DNA of 57,727 bases from a virus: positions 1 through 57,727 of the IMG/VR virus record IMGVR_UViG_3300045120_000343. The stretch is one strand, 5' to 3'. Positions 16,204 to 23,734 of the stretch are shown in pieces (the first letter of the stretch is position 1; the number at the start of each line of letters is the position of its first letter). The translations under genes were made by a program, and so were the position numbers. Under the pieces are notes generated by a model that was not told where the DNA came from, made no database searches, and saw nothing but the letters and a program-made list of their open reading frames with translations.

Positions 16204-16817
16204 GAGCTTTTTCGACGTTCCTGTGCGTAACCTAGCTCCACAGCTAGCGTTTCTAGGCATTCCGTGAAGCGTTTTCCGACATAGCCTATCGACCGCTCGG
16301 AAGTGGGCACTCCGAATGATTCGGCGATCTGCCGCAGAAACTTCCGTTCGATGAGGATGTCGCGGCAGAGGCGAGCTCCGATCCTTCCGAGCTGCTTGTC
16401 CAGGGCTATCAGGTCTTTCACCGCACCGAGCTTCGCATCGCTGAATGGACTTGGCACCATGTTGCCGCCGTCGACGGGTTCTTTCGTAGTGTCCATCGCC
16501 TTGATCGACGAAATTTCCGCTATCTCGTACAGTGTTTGGTAGGCTCGGCCTGCGAGCAGTTGAGCATCATCAACACGCCCTCGATCGCGAAGGTGCCCGA
16601 GAGGATCGTCTCGCAGAGAGCGAACTACAGAAATTTTTCCGTCAACCTGAATTCGCTCACCGCCGATCACTTCGCCTGGGTCTTCGATTTCAACGATACG
16701 CAGATGAGCGTTCGACGAAACGTCACGCGCTCTGCGATCGGCGATAGCAGTTTGCTGGCCGCGATAATTTTTGCTCCTCGATTTGCGGCGTTGCCGCTCT
16801 GCGCGTCTGCTGGTCAT
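16200..16817 (-). CDS. helical regulator-like protein (DUF6456-like pattern)
   Basis: 205 residues from ATG 16817 (ATGA overlap). The N-terminus is very basic (RRAERQRRKSRSKNYRGQ). The middle has DPLGHLRDRGRVDDAQLLAG then RAYQTLYEIAEISSIKAM, a pattern seen in rhizobial regulators of the DUF6456 type. The C-terminal half is helical with RLCRDILIERKFLRQIAESF, which could be a DNA-binding helix pair. It ends the replication operon. The family call is tentative. Confidence 0.5.
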   Translation of the reverse strand: MTSRRAERQRRKSRSKNYRGQQTAIADRRARDVSSNAHLRIVEIEDPGEVIGGERIQVDGKISVVRSLRDDPLGHLRDRGRVDDAQLLAGRAYQTLYEIAEISSIKAMDTTKEPVDGGNMVPSPFSDAKLGAVKDLIALDKQLGRIGARLCRDILIERKFLRQIAESFGVPTSERSIGYVGKRFTECLETLAVELGYAQERRKSS

Positions 16818-16987
16818 TTGGCCCCGCGCGCTTTGTCGATCGCGTCGACGTTGACGCCGTTCTCGATCAAAATATTGATGATGTCATGAGCTGCGCTATC
16901 CGACCGGCCTCCGTCATGAAAGCCCAAGCCGGCGTATTCCTCGCAGATGATTTTTGCGAACAGATCCTCAAGGCTAAACGGCTGCAT
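16814..16987 (-). CDS. short hypothetical protein
   Basis: 57 residues, found by reading the gap between neighbours. ATG 16987; the stop at 16814 overlaps the next start as ATGA. The product begins MQPFSLEDLFAKIICEEYAG and ends with DIINILIENGVNVDAIDKAR plus GAK. The last part resembles a single ankyrin-like helix pair, but one copy is too little for that call. It overlaps the preceding 62-residue gene by 14 bases. Confidence 0.6.
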   Translation of the reverse strand: MQPFSLEDLFAKIICEEYAGLGFHDGGRSDSAAHDIINILIENGVNVDAIDKARGAK

Positions 16988-17162
16988 GTTTTTTGCTTTC
17001 GTGCTCAGCGTCCAATTTGCGCGCCAGGAGTTTACGCTCTATCCGCGAAACGACATCGAAGGCTTCGCGATCCTCCGATTGAGACAGTTCCGGCGAGTAG
17101 TTCATTTCAATTTCGGAAACGATTGCCTCAATCCTTGCCAGCAACAAATCGGTTTGGCTCAT
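16974..17162 (-). CDS. short helical protein
   Basis: 62 residues from ATG 17162, ATGA-coupled to the helicase. The sequence MSQTDLLLARIEAIVSEIEM then SEDREAFDVVSRIERKLLAR indicates two amphipathic helices and a charged end. Could be a small helicase partner by position. No family recognised. Confidence 0.55.
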   Translation of the reverse strand: MSQTDLLLARIEAIVSEIEMNYSPELSQSEDREAFDVVSRIERKLLARKLDAEHESKKHAAV

Positions 17163-18004
17163 GACACCGCTCCGAAGATCGGCGTAAAGATGCCTGTGCG
17201 CGGATCAACGTCGAAGTGGCAATCACCTATTTTGCCGGCTCCGAGTTCGCGAACTTTGCGCGACGCAACTTTTGCTCTGTCCTTTTCGTCACGAGAGACA
17301 ATCAATCCGTTGTCGCATTTGTTGAACCAGTTCATTGATCCTTCGATGTCGGCCAGGCTCACGGGACGAGGACCGCCATGCTCAAAGACTGCTTTCGTAG
17401 GATGAGCGACCATAATAACGATGACGTTCAACATTCGGCAGAATTGTTTGATCAGCATGAGGCTCTCGCCAATATGGTCGGTCATCAGCATATCTTTCGG
17501 CTTCGACCGCTCAAGCTCGTTCCACGGATCAATCATAACCAGCTCGACCTTATCCTCTTCCACTGCGACGACCGCTTGATCCAAAACCCAATCGAGAGTT
17601 TTTGGTGGATCGTTCATGCTCTGCGCAATTGCCGACTGCACGAAGATCTGCGATTGCGTGAAGTGATCAAACGCCGGTCTCGATCCCCACATCTTTTTCA
17701 TCTTGTCGAGCAAATAAGCTTCGTTCTCTGGCACGTAGAGAAAAGATTTCAGGCCGCGCTCCCGTGCTAAATTGCAAATGACGTTCAAGAGGAACGTCGA
17801 TTTCCCGTGTCCGGCGATTCCGGTCACAACAACGAATTGACTGAGGTAAAACTTGAATATCTGATCTAGCTCCCACCATCCCGTCCCGAAGGCTTGCTCC
17901 TCGATGCTTCCTCGCTGCGGCAAGTCGGCAAGTGCGTAGTAACCTGCCTGCCCATGTCGTCCGCGGTAGGAAGCGAGATCGATGACTTCGGGATCGTTTT
18001 CCAT
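17159..18004 (-). CDS. DnaB-like replicative helicase (RecA fold)
   Basis: 281 residues from ATG 18004 (TGATG overlap). FGTGWWELDQIFKFYLSQFV is followed by Walker A GIAGHGKST (62-70) and Walker B ELVMIDPWNE (154-163), then NVIVIMVAHPTK with the sensor His and a Q/R-finger-like end. This is the C-terminal ATPase half of DnaB/Twinkle helicases without the N-terminal domain. The preceding gene is a replisome organiser, likely its loader. It unwinds DNA at the phage fork. A reading from 18229 would overlap the upstream gene widely. Confidence 0.82.
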   Translation of the reverse strand: MENDPEVIDLASYRGRHGQAGYYALADLPQRGSIEEQAFGTGWWELDQIFKFYLSQFVVVTGIAGHGKSTFLLNVICNLARERGLKSFLYVPENEAYLLDKMKKMWGSRPAFDHFTQSQIFVQSAIAQSMNDPPKTLDWVLDQAVVAVEEDKVELVMIDPWNELERSKPKDMLMTDHIGESLMLIKQFCRMLNVIVIMVAHPTKAVFEHGGPRPVSLADIEGSMNWFNKCDNGLIVSRDEKDRAKVASRKVRELGAGKIGDCHFDVDPRTGIFTPIFGAVS

Positions 18005-18750
18005 CAGACCCAACCATCCCGACCTTGCGGCTTTGCGATCGGCAACTCGTCGGCCCATTGGCCTCGATTGAGCCAAGTTGCCGGATGGGGGATGAACTGC
18101 GGATCGCGCCATTGCGGCTTTTGCCGCTCGAGTGCCGCGAGGATCGTTTCGACGGAGGTTTCCTTGAGCGCCTTGTCGAACGCCTTGTGGGCGGCCTTCT
18201 TGCCGGCCTTGCGGGGGTAGGCACTCCAAAATTTATCAAATCGCTCATCGAGCCCGTTGGCCGATGAGCGAGAGTCTTTCTTTCTTTCTGTATCTGAGTC
18301 TGTATCTGTACGCGTTAGTAACGCGTTACTGCTCCGTTTCTCCCTGTAACGCTTTTGGCGCAGTGAGCTGGTCGGGTCTGTGTCGCTAACGAATTGATAT
18401 TTCTCCCAATTTACGATATGAAGCCGGTTTGATTTCGCGGCCTTGCCATTTGGCTCGATCATCTCCTCCTCGATCATTCCGTCGAGCATGGCTTGCACTT
18501 CTTGTTCACCGAGATCGAGTAGCGTTGCAATGTAACGCGCGTCACGCGTTACGTAACCCCAATGTGACGCGTTACCGGCATCCTCAAGGAGCGTTACCCA
18601 AACGGCCAGAACATCCGTAAGAAAAACAGCGCCATCGACGCGGTCTTCATGCACTGTACCGCCTCCCAAACCGGAGCGCGATGCGCGCGATGCAATGACC
18701 CTAAATTTGGCGCGCTCTGCCGTTCCGCGATACCATCGAAACCACTTCAT
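18004..18750 (-). CDS. replication initiator / helicase loader protein
   Basis: 248 residues from ATG 18750 (MKWFRWYRGTAERAKFRVIA), with GAGAGG before it. The N-terminal 120 residues look like a winged-helix region (VTRDARYIATLLDLGEQEVQ, MLDGMIEEEMIEPNGKA). After a charged linker (REKRSSNALLTRTDTDSDTE) comes FWSAYPRKAGKKAAHKAFDK and PHPATWLNRGQWADE, the standard end domain of gpO/DnaT-type replisome organisers. The downstream gene is the helicase it would load. The origin was not located; such genes often contain it. Confidence 0.78.
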   Translation of the reverse strand: MKWFRWYRGTAERAKFRVIASRASRSGLGGGTVHEDRVDGAVFLTDVLAVWVTLLEDAGNASHWGYVTRDARYIATLLDLGEQEVQAMLDGMIEEEMIEPNGKAAKSNRLHIVNWEKYQFVSDTDPTSSLRQKRYREKRSSNALLTRTDTDSDTERKKDSRSSANGLDERFDKFWSAYPRKAGKKAAHKAFDKALKETSVETILAALERQKPQWRDPQFIPHPATWLNRGQWADELPIAKPQGRDGWV

Positions 18751-18920
18751 ACGTCCTCTCCCGTCTCCGGGAACATGCGCCGTCGCGCCTGCTCGCATAT
18801 GTCGAAATACTCGTCCATGAGGCGCTCGGCTTCCGCGCGTGACATGCGCCCGACGTGCTCCATGCCCATTGCGGAAAAGACTATGAGCCAAGCGGCTTGG
18901 CTCGAAATCGAAACGCTCAT
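18747..18920 (-). CDS. short hypothetical protein
   Basis: 57 residues from ATG 18920, joined by ATGA overlaps on both sides. MSVSISSQAAWLIVFSAMGM then HVGRMSRAEAERLMDEYFDI. The N-terminal stretch is mildly hydrophobic, the rest an amphipathic helix with EQARRRMFPE. Function unknown. Confidence 0.6.
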   Translation of the reverse strand: MSVSISSQAAWLIVFSAMGMEHVGRMSRAEAERLMDEYFDICEQARRRMFPETGEDV

Positions 18921-19420
18921 ACGCTCAATCCTCGCGTCGGAATTGTATAGGCGATCCGGCAATGATATGCGCAGTAGGGAAGCGGGCTGACGGTCTCCGC
19001 GCCGCAGAAGAAGAAATCCGGATCGCCGACGTCGCCGAACGGGAAGCGGCAATGGTTGTGATCGAGCTGCAGGAGTGTCTTGCGGCCGACAATCGGGATG
19101 TGGCTGCAGTCCTGCTTACTGCCGTTGAACTTCAGCTCCGGCTCGGCAACTGGCGGCTTAACAGTCTTGAGCGCTTTCACCCTGTCATTGCTGAAGCTGT
19201 ACGTTCTGGCGCGAGGTCTTCGCGTTTTTGCTTCCGCTTCAGCCTTTGCTTTCATTGACCGATGCAGCCCGAGCCGATGAATTTTTCCGATAACGGCATT
19301 GCGCGTGATACCGAGTTCGGCGGCAATGTGACCACCTGAAATGCCATCAGCCCAACGGTTCTTCAGAACGTCAGTCCGTTCGTCCGTCCAAGTCAGCTTG
19401 GGACCGAAAAAGTCGCTCAT
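18917..19420 (-). CDS. gcrA: GcrA-family cell-cycle regulator
   Basis: 167 residues from ATG 19420 (MSDFFGPKLTWTDERTDVLK). KNRWADGISGGHIAAELGIT then RNAVIGKIHRLGLHR is the diagnostic N-terminal helix-turn-helix of GcrA. The C-terminal CRFPFGDVGDPDFFFCG with YCAYH matches the sigma-70 region 2 interacting domain. GcrA is an alphaproteobacterial co-factor that binds sigma-70 and GANTC sites in methylated form. A phage copy could redirect host RNA polymerase to phage promoters or to methylated DNA. It is linked to replication genes. Ribosome site GGGGAG is clear. Confidence 0.9.
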   Translation of the reverse strand: MSDFFGPKLTWTDERTDVLKNRWADGISGGHIAAELGITRNAVIGKIHRLGLHRSMKAKAEAEAKTRRPRARTYSFSNDRVKALKTVKPPVAEPELKFNGSKQDCSHIPIVGRKTLLQLDHNHCRFPFGDVGDPDFFFCGAETVSPLPYCAYHCRIAYTIPTRGLSV

Positions 19421-19524
19421 CGCTTTGGCTCCCCTGGCGCCGCGTCGGCACCAAGCGCAAAACCAAACGTAAATCCAGAGAAGAAACTCAGTGCACATAC
19501 TAACAACAGGACGACAGTCGTCAT
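19417..19524 (-). CDS. 35-residue membrane peptide
   Basis: ATG 19524 with GAGGGAG before it; the stop overlaps gcrA as ATGA. MTTVVLLLVCALSFFSGFTF then ALGADAAPGEPKR: one membrane span or signal-anchor and a short charged tail. The ATGA overlaps on both sides and good ribosome site make it likely to be translated. Function unknown. Confidence 0.55.
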   Translation of the reverse strand: MTTVVLLLVCALSFFSGFTFGFALGADAAPGEPKR

Positions 19525-19688
19525 CGCTTTGGCTCCCTCATTGGGCAGTCGCATAGCCACCAACAAACGACGGAATGTTCACTGTGATGGTCGGGCATCG
19601 GCCGCGGGTCGTGAACCCAGCCGAGCCGCTCGTAGTCGAGCACGAGGGCGAACGGCACGTAGCGGAATTGGAGAGGGCGGGCTCTCAC
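19521..19688 (-). CDS. short hypothetical protein
   Basis: 55 residues from GTG 19688 that overlaps the upstream stop as GTGA; stop 19521 overlaps the next start as ATGA. It begins MRARPLQFRYVPFALVLDYE (GTG as Met) with RLGWVHDPRPMPDHHSEH next, then VVCWWLCDCPM with three closely spaced Cys. A short Cys/His-rich, possibly metal-binding protein. No family recognised. Confidence 0.6.
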   Translation of the reverse strand: MRARPLQFRYVPFALVLDYERLGWVHDPRPMPDHHSEHSVVCWWLCDCPMREPKR

Positions 19689-20191
19689 TTCCACCTCCGC
19701 AATAATTCCGAGAACGAAAGATCGCAGGCTTGATGGCTAAAAGTTTTAATATTGATGCTTCGACTAATTACCGCGTTTACAGAAACATAGTAAACTAATC
19801 GGCGTGCAAGCAAGACAAAGGCAAATGCGTCTATTTTTCCTTTATAGGAACTCAAAGCGCGGTGCCCATTATAACCTGTATATCCACCGGGACCGAAGTG
19901 AGTAGAATTTTGAGATGCTTTGACCTGGAAACGCCGCATTGTTCCAAAAATGTCAGAAATAATATCTGTATCCATTCCATCGAGTTCCGCAGAATCAAAT
20001 CCTCTTATCTTCAGATCGGCCAATGTCAGGAGGTGCCCAGCTGACCCTCGCCTCCCTTGACCTGAGTTAGTAGAAAACTCGTTTGATGGAACCAGTTCGC
20101 CAAATAAATCTATGGACACACCGTTCTCGTCCAATTCTGCTGAGAGTTCCGAATGTGTCACATTGCGAGCGAAAATATTGGTGGACGTCAT
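19685..20191 (-). CDS. PD-(D/E)XK-like endonuclease fold protein
   Basis: 168 residues from ATG 20191 (ATGA overlap). Its core reads LDGMDTDIISDIFGTMRRFQ then VKAS: an acidic pair followed by an FQVKAS motif, as in intron-type PD-(D/E)XK endonucleases (I-SspI style), where Q-x-K takes the E-x-K place. The later SYKGKIDAFAFVLLARRLVY also fits that group. The DNA is visibly more AT-rich than its neighbours, suggesting separate entry into the genome. A role as homing or anti-competitor nuclease is inference. No intron was recognised next to it. Confidence 0.55.
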   Translation of the reverse strand: MTSTNIFARNVTHSELSAELDENGVSIDLFGELVPSNEFSTNSGQGRRGSAGHLLTLADLKIRGFDSAELDGMDTDIISDIFGTMRRFQVKASQNSTHFGPGGYTGYNGHRALSSYKGKIDAFAFVLLARRLVYYVSVNAVISRSINIKTFSHQACDLSFSELLRRWK

Positions 20192-20832
20192 TCGGCGGCC
20201 TCGATCTTTGGCCGGTCGAACGTGCCGACTTCATTGCCCCAGCATGTCCATCCGGGACGCCGCTGACGCGCGAAAAGTTCGAGATAGGGTCCAGCTACCA
20301 ATCGCTCGATCCGCTCGTGTACGCAGTCCGGCTTGCGGCTGTGCTCGCGGCGCGGCTCGATGATGGCTTGCTTGATTCCGGCATCGCGGCGCTTCGGATT
20401 GCCGCGGGTCGCCAAGAGACAAACTTCGGAATTTGAGCGCGTCCAATAGCCAAGCGTCATGTGCGGATTGATGTCGTCCCGGAACATGTCGATTTGCCCA
20501 GCGTGGGCTTTGACCCAGCAAAACCCGCATGTTTTGTATTGGAAGCCCCACGCTTCGATGGTCCGCATCGACCATTCGAGCACTGGCCAACACGTCCAAA
20601 GGAACAGCACGCAATCGTCAGCAGCCAAAGCTGCGATCGGCAATGCTGATAGCTCCTGTTCCTGCAAAACCTCATAGGCTGGTTCTGTGGATCTAGACGG
20701 ATAGGAGAATTTCTTTTTTGGCGACGGCAGCTTGCTTGATCGACCCGACCACCATGTCTGAAACGCCCACGGCGGATCGGCAAGAATCGCCCCAAAATGT
20801 CCGCGCGGCAGATCGGCAAACGGATCGCTCAC
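20188..20832 (-). CDS. MT-A70-family adenine methyltransferase
   Basis: 214 residues from GTG 20832 (GTGA overlap with the resolvase gene). GHFGAILADPPWAFQTWW carries the DPPW motif (19-22) of MT-A70 N6-adenine methyltransferases. LFLWTCWPVLEWSMRTIEAW and KTCGFCWVKAHAGQ follow the family pattern, ending in a HERIERLVAGPYLELFAR block. Phage members usually modify DNA. It is the second methyltransferase in the genome. The longer open frame from 21036 overlaps the resolvase gene and was rejected. Confidence 0.85.
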   Translation of the reverse strand: MSDPFADLPRGHFGAILADPPWAFQTWWSGRSSKLPSPKKKFSYPSRSTEPAYEVLQEQELSALPIAALAADDCVLFLWTCWPVLEWSMRTIEAWGFQYKTCGFCWVKAHAGQIDMFRDDINPHMTLGYWTRSNSEVCLLATRGNPKRRDAGIKQAIIEPRREHSRKPDCVHERIERLVAGPYLELFARQRRPGWTCWGNEVGTFDRPKIEAAE

Positions 20833-21425
20833 TGCGCCACTCCCGTGAGCAGCGGCTCGGGCCGCGTGGCGAGGCGCGGATTTATCTGACAGCTCGCCCA
20901 GAGAAAGATCCCAGCAGCGTCCGCCTCGTCGACCGACACGTTGTCTCCCCAGCCGAGGCCGCGGCATAACCGGACCATCATTTGCTTGGCGATTTTTCCA
21001 TCGAGGTTGCCGACGCCCAGGGCGTATTTTCTCCATGCCCCGATGTGCGCAAGCTTTATCGGAACACCGCGAGACCGAGCCGCTCCTCGGAATATCGCCG
21101 ACAGCCCCATCGCGATCAGCGTCGTGTCGAAGTTCGTGCTGCCGAATTTGTTGGACGGCGGGATCGGCGCCTCGATGGCGAGAAGCGTTGGCGGCCCGAA
21201 CGGCGTTTCCGTCGCAATGTCGAGCTGCCCGTCGAGCGCTCGATTGATCCAGGCCATCGCGCGGGCGAACACGTCTTCGGGACCGTCGAGCTCGCGCGAG
21301 AAATTCATCGTCACGAGGAGCGGCCGACCGCCCGGAACGCCAAGCGCGACGCCGGTTTTACGCGCTGGGTCCAGGGCAAGTATCACCGGGACCGATGGTC
21401 TCGGATTATCCAAGCCTTTCACCAT
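20829..21425 (-). CDS. RuvC-like Holliday junction resolvase
   Basis: 198 residues from ATG 21425. An RNase H-like fold is visible: VILALDPARKTGVALG (Asp19), LLAIEAPIPPS (Glu85) and NVSVDEADAAGIFLW (Asp166, Asp169). These four acidic residues match RuvC catalytic positions. It would resolve branched DNA before packaging. TNFDTTLIAMGLSAIF helix is typical. It lies in the replication and recombination operon. Confidence 0.78.
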   Translation of the reverse strand: MVKGLDNPRPSVPVILALDPARKTGVALGVPGGRPLLVTMNFSRELDGPEDVFARAMAWINRALDGQLDIATETPFGPPTLLAIEAPIPPSNKFGSTNFDTTLIAMGLSAIFRGAARSRGVPIKLAHIGAWRKYALGVGNLDGKIAKQMMVRLCRGLGWGDNVSVDEADAAGIFLWASCQINPRLATRPEPLLTGVAQ

Positions 21426-21750
21426 CCCCGATCATCCCTCACCCAAATAAGTGCCGGGGTTTTCCCGTCCCGGCCCGGGGCTGCCGTCCGCCCGGCAGCG
21501 AGCCTACTAGCGCACTCCACTTTGCCCCACCCGAAGGTGCTTCGCGGGCATCGCTTCAACGTGCGCGTTCGCACGGGATCTATTTGGGCGGCCGGTGAGC
21601 TGTGCTCACGTCTGCGGATCTCTCGACCGCCCCTCTGATGTGGCCCATATCCAGGGCCGGGAATTTGGTTAACGGCGAACAGGAAAGCCACTCCGCTGAC
21701 CTTCCTGCCGCCTACCGCCAGCCGCGCGGGAGTCAACTGGCGTATGGAAT
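21426..21750. other. 325-bp non-coding gap with several hairpins
   Basis: No credible gene is seen. The only long minus reading starts with TTG, lacks a ribosome site and gives a Gly/Arg-rich product unlike phage proteins. The stretch has several short perfect hairpins: CTGCCG...CGGCAG near 21480-21497, CGTGCG-CGTT-CGCACG (21560-21575) and GTGAGC-TGT-GCTCAC (21595-21609). It could hold an origin, a processing site or a small RNA. Nothing further can be said from the sequence. Confidence 0.4.
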
Positions 21751-22188
21751 TTACGCTTGCGTTTGCGGCCCACGGCCGACCTTGTTCAGATCGTCGGGAT
21801 CGGTGTTGCGCAGATTGGTCGGACGAAAATCGCGTTCGTCATCGGCCGCGGGATCAGTTGCTTTGGGAGCGCCGGCCATCGCAGCCGCCTTGCCGAGCTC
21901 GCCGAGTGCGTCGACCAGCGTGTTGTATGCCGCCGCCTCGTCGATATCGAAGCCGGCGGGAATTTCATCTATCTTCTTCTCAAGTCGACGCTTCTTCACA
22001 AAGCCTTTGAATGATCGAACTGGGATGCCAGCATCTTTGACCTCGACGCAAATCTCGCGCTGGTCTCCTCGGAGTTCCCTGCATTCCTGTTTGACTTTGC
22101 CGAGTAGCGATTGAATCTCTTTCTCGATATTTTCGTGTCGCTCCAGATAACCGGCCGCTTTTCCTTCTAGAGAGTTTTTGGCGAGCAT
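21751..22188 (-). CDS. GapR-like (DUF2312) nucleoid protein
   Basis: 145 residues from ATG 22188. A charged helix [20 protein letters not shown] is followed by [20 protein letters not shown] and [10 protein letters not shown], then an [20 protein letters not shown] helix. This follows the GapR pattern (coiled coil, then EAKxxG helix, then basic helix, then a DxYxxALG end). GapR of Caulobacter binds overtwisted AT-rich DNA ahead of forks. A phage copy next to DnaA domain IV suggests a replication role. The tail is longer and more acidic than the classic form. Confidence 0.5.
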   Translation of the reverse strand: MLAKNSLEGKAAGYLERHENIEKEIQSLLGKVKQECRELRGDQREICVEVKDAGIPVRSFKGFVKKRRLEKKIDEIPAGFDIDEAAAYNTLVDALGELGKAAAMAGAPKATDPAADDERDFRPTNLRNTDPDDLNKVGRGPQTQA

Positions 22189-22700
22189 GTTGATGCCTCC
22201 TTGGCGGTTTCGAGAGCGCGGATTTGCGCGTCGAACTCGGGATCTGTGGCGCGCATGCGCTCGATTTTGTGAACAGCATGGAGCACCGTCGTGTGGTCAC
22301 GGCCGCCGAAGCGTCGGCCAATGTCAGGCAAAGTGCGCAACGTCATCGTTTTCGCGAGATACATCGCGATCTGGCGCGGGAGCACGATGTTCGCAGTCCG
22401 GCGATGAGATAAGATATCGGCTCGTCTGAGTTTGTACCGCTTGGCCACGAGCCGCTGGATTTCCGTGACGAGCAACGGAAACTCCGCGAAGTCCCGTTGC
22501 GGGGTCGAGATTATGAGCCAATCGCGGTCATGCTCGGGCGGCTCTTCTGGCTCGACAATGTTGATGATAGGTTCCGCGAGAAAGGAGGGCGGGAGCGGAG
22601 CAGGAGAAGAAGGCTTCGGAACGCCGGTCAGGCGGGCGAGGCGAGCCTTTCGTTCAGCGTTCCGTGCGATGTCGGACTCCGTGGGCTCCAATAAACTCAT
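22167..22700 (-). CDS. DnaA domain IV protein
   Basis: 177 residues from ATG 22700, with GGGAGGAG before it. The last 90 residues are the DnaA DNA-binding domain: [40 protein letters not shown] then [18 protein letters not shown], the DnaA signature. It has no AAA+ domain. Residues 1-70 are Pro/Glu-rich ([17 protein letters not shown]). It could bind DnaA boxes to start phage replication or block the host initiator. The 3' end overlaps the GapR-like gene by 22 bases. Confidence 0.85.
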   Translation of the reverse strand: MSLLEPTESDIARNAERKARLARLTGVPKPSSPAPLPPSFLAEPIINIVEPEEPPEHDRDWLIISTPQRDFAEFPLLVTEIQRLVAKRYKLRRADILSHRRTANIVLPRQIAMYLAKTMTLRTLPDIGRRFGGRDHTTVLHAVHKIERMRATDPEFDAQIRALETAKEASTCSPKTL

Positions 22701-22713
22701 CGCCTACTCCTCC

Positions 22714-22893
22714 CTATTTAACGTAAGGGATTACGCGAACGCGCACGACGGTCTGACCATCGAAACAATCCCCTGCGACGTAGCGTTTTCGTTGCCGTTC
22801 ATAGACCCCTTTAATTGATCGCGTCTCGATATCCACTATCGCCCAACAACACATTGGCCGAGGTCTGAGTTTTTTGGATTTTCTCTTTGCCAT
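22714..22893 (-). CDS. short basic protein
   Basis: 59 residues from ATG 22893, 6 bases after the previous stop, ending at TAG 22714. It reads MAKRKSKKLRPRPMCCWAIV, then DIETRSIKGVYERQRKRYVA and ends VVRVRVIPYVK. A compact beta protein with a basic head; common in style for rhizobial phages. This gene fills the whole gap before the DnaA-like gene. Function unknown. Confidence 0.65.
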   Translation of the reverse strand: MAKRKSKKLRPRPMCCWAIVDIETRSIKGVYERQRKRYVAGDCFDGQTVVRVRVIPYVK

Positions 22894-22899
22894 CAGCCC

Positions 22900-23298
22900 C
22901 TACTTCTCCCAAACATCCTGCGGAACATTACTCGTTCTCGGCGCACTCCCCACCAAAGCTTCAGCCTCGCGAACAGCAGCGTGATCAGGCCCGGCGATCC
23001 GTCTCGCGATTTCACGTTCATGGCTTAGACGCCGCTCTTGTCGCGCGCATTCTGCCTGATAGGCGGCGCACAATTTCAGGAACACGGTGTGACCGATGTC
23101 GCGAAGGCGACTACGCCGGTATCGAAGATTCCATTGAGTCCAGTAGTCGACGCCGTACTCGCGCTCGATTGAACGCATTGCGTTTTCAAGATCGCCGGGG
23201 CCGCGGGAACGCATTTGCGCCAGATCGCGAGACCAGCGGGCCGCTTGATCGACGACGTCCACGCTCGACATTTCGTCTGCCCAGAATTTCTTGCCCAC
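22900..23298 (-). CDS. helical hypothetical protein
   Basis: 132 residues from GTG 23298. GGAG seven bases upstream favours this start; the TTG at 23319 has no site and the ATG at 23271 a weak one. The product (VGKKFWADEMSSVDVVDQAA, RWSRDLAQMRSRGPGDLENA) is mainly helical, with YWTQWNLRYRRSRLRDIGHT in the centre, and ends RTSNVPQDVWEK. No family recognised. It belongs to the leftward early operon behind the Cro-like gene. Confidence 0.6.
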   Translation of the reverse strand: MGKKFWADEMSSVDVVDQAARWSRDLAQMRSRGPGDLENAMRSIEREYGVDYWTQWNLRYRRSRLRDIGHTVFLKLCAAYQAECARQERRLSHEREIARRIAGPDHAAVREAEALVGSAPRTSNVPQDVWEK

Positions 23299-23319
23299 TT
23301 GCAAACTCCATCGTGCCAA

Positions 23320-23503
23320 GTTCGTGCTCGGAACAAGGGAGTCTTAGAAAGCAGCGCGCGGTTCGACGTTGGGGCGCGTGAACGCCCCGATAGTCCTCAG
23401 ACAGAGACAGAAAGAGTTGAGGCTGCCCCGCGTGAGCTGGGGGGCTGGGACGACGGGACAGCCTCGCCGCTGCAGGTGTCGGGGGCAGCGGATGGGGAAG
23501 TCG
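23320..23503. other. gap with weak ORF and hairpins
   Basis: A weak 36-residue minus reading (23507 to 23397) overlaps the Cro-like stop as ATGA but its product is Ser/Pro/Ala-rich (MTTSPSAAPDTCSGEAVPSS) and may not be real. Hairpin GGGGCG-CGTGAA-CGCCCC lies at 23371-23388. GAGGCTG...CAGCCTC frames a larger imperfect fold at about 23419-23466. These could slow or end leftward transcription, but no T-run follows. Confidence 0.35.
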
Positions 23504-23728
23504 TCATTCGGCCGCCTCGCGATGGGACGGCTTCATTTTCCAAAGATGCACCGACGCAGAAAGATTTTTGCGCTCAAGCGCCTGCGTCAGGGAAAGGAAG
23601 GTATTGGCGGGGAACTGATCGCGGCTGATCCAGTTTTGCGCCGCCGTGTAGCGGCTCCCCGTGATCTCAGCGACGGCGCTGATCCCGCCGAGCGCCTCGA
23701 ACACTTCGCGTGCGGTCCTTAGCTCCAT
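23504..23728 (-). CDS. Cro-like helix-turn-helix regulator
   Basis: 74 residues from ATG 23728. MELRTAREVFEALGGISAVA then EITGSRYTAAQNWISRDQFP is a compact helix-turn-helix of the Cro/YdaS type, with a last helix NTFLSLTQALERKNL. It is divergent from the CI-like gene and heads the leftward early operon. The promoter -10 lies about 7 bases before the ATG, so its mRNA may be leaderless. A TTG start at 23764 would sit in the -35 box and was rejected. Confidence 0.7.
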   Translation of the reverse strand: MELRTAREVFEALGGISAVAEITGSRYTAAQNWISRDQFPANTFLSLTQALERKNLSASVHLWKMKPSHREAAE

Positions 23729-23734
23729 GCTCAG

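Noticed and set aside
21419-21736. 105-codon minus reading in the gap before the resolvase gene
   Set aside because: TTG start, no ribosome site, Gly/Arg-rich product unlike neighbouring proteins.
23397-23507. 36-codon gene after the Cro-like regulator
   Set aside because: ATGA overlap only; Ser/Pro/Ala-rich product and hairpins in the same stretch make translation doubtful.
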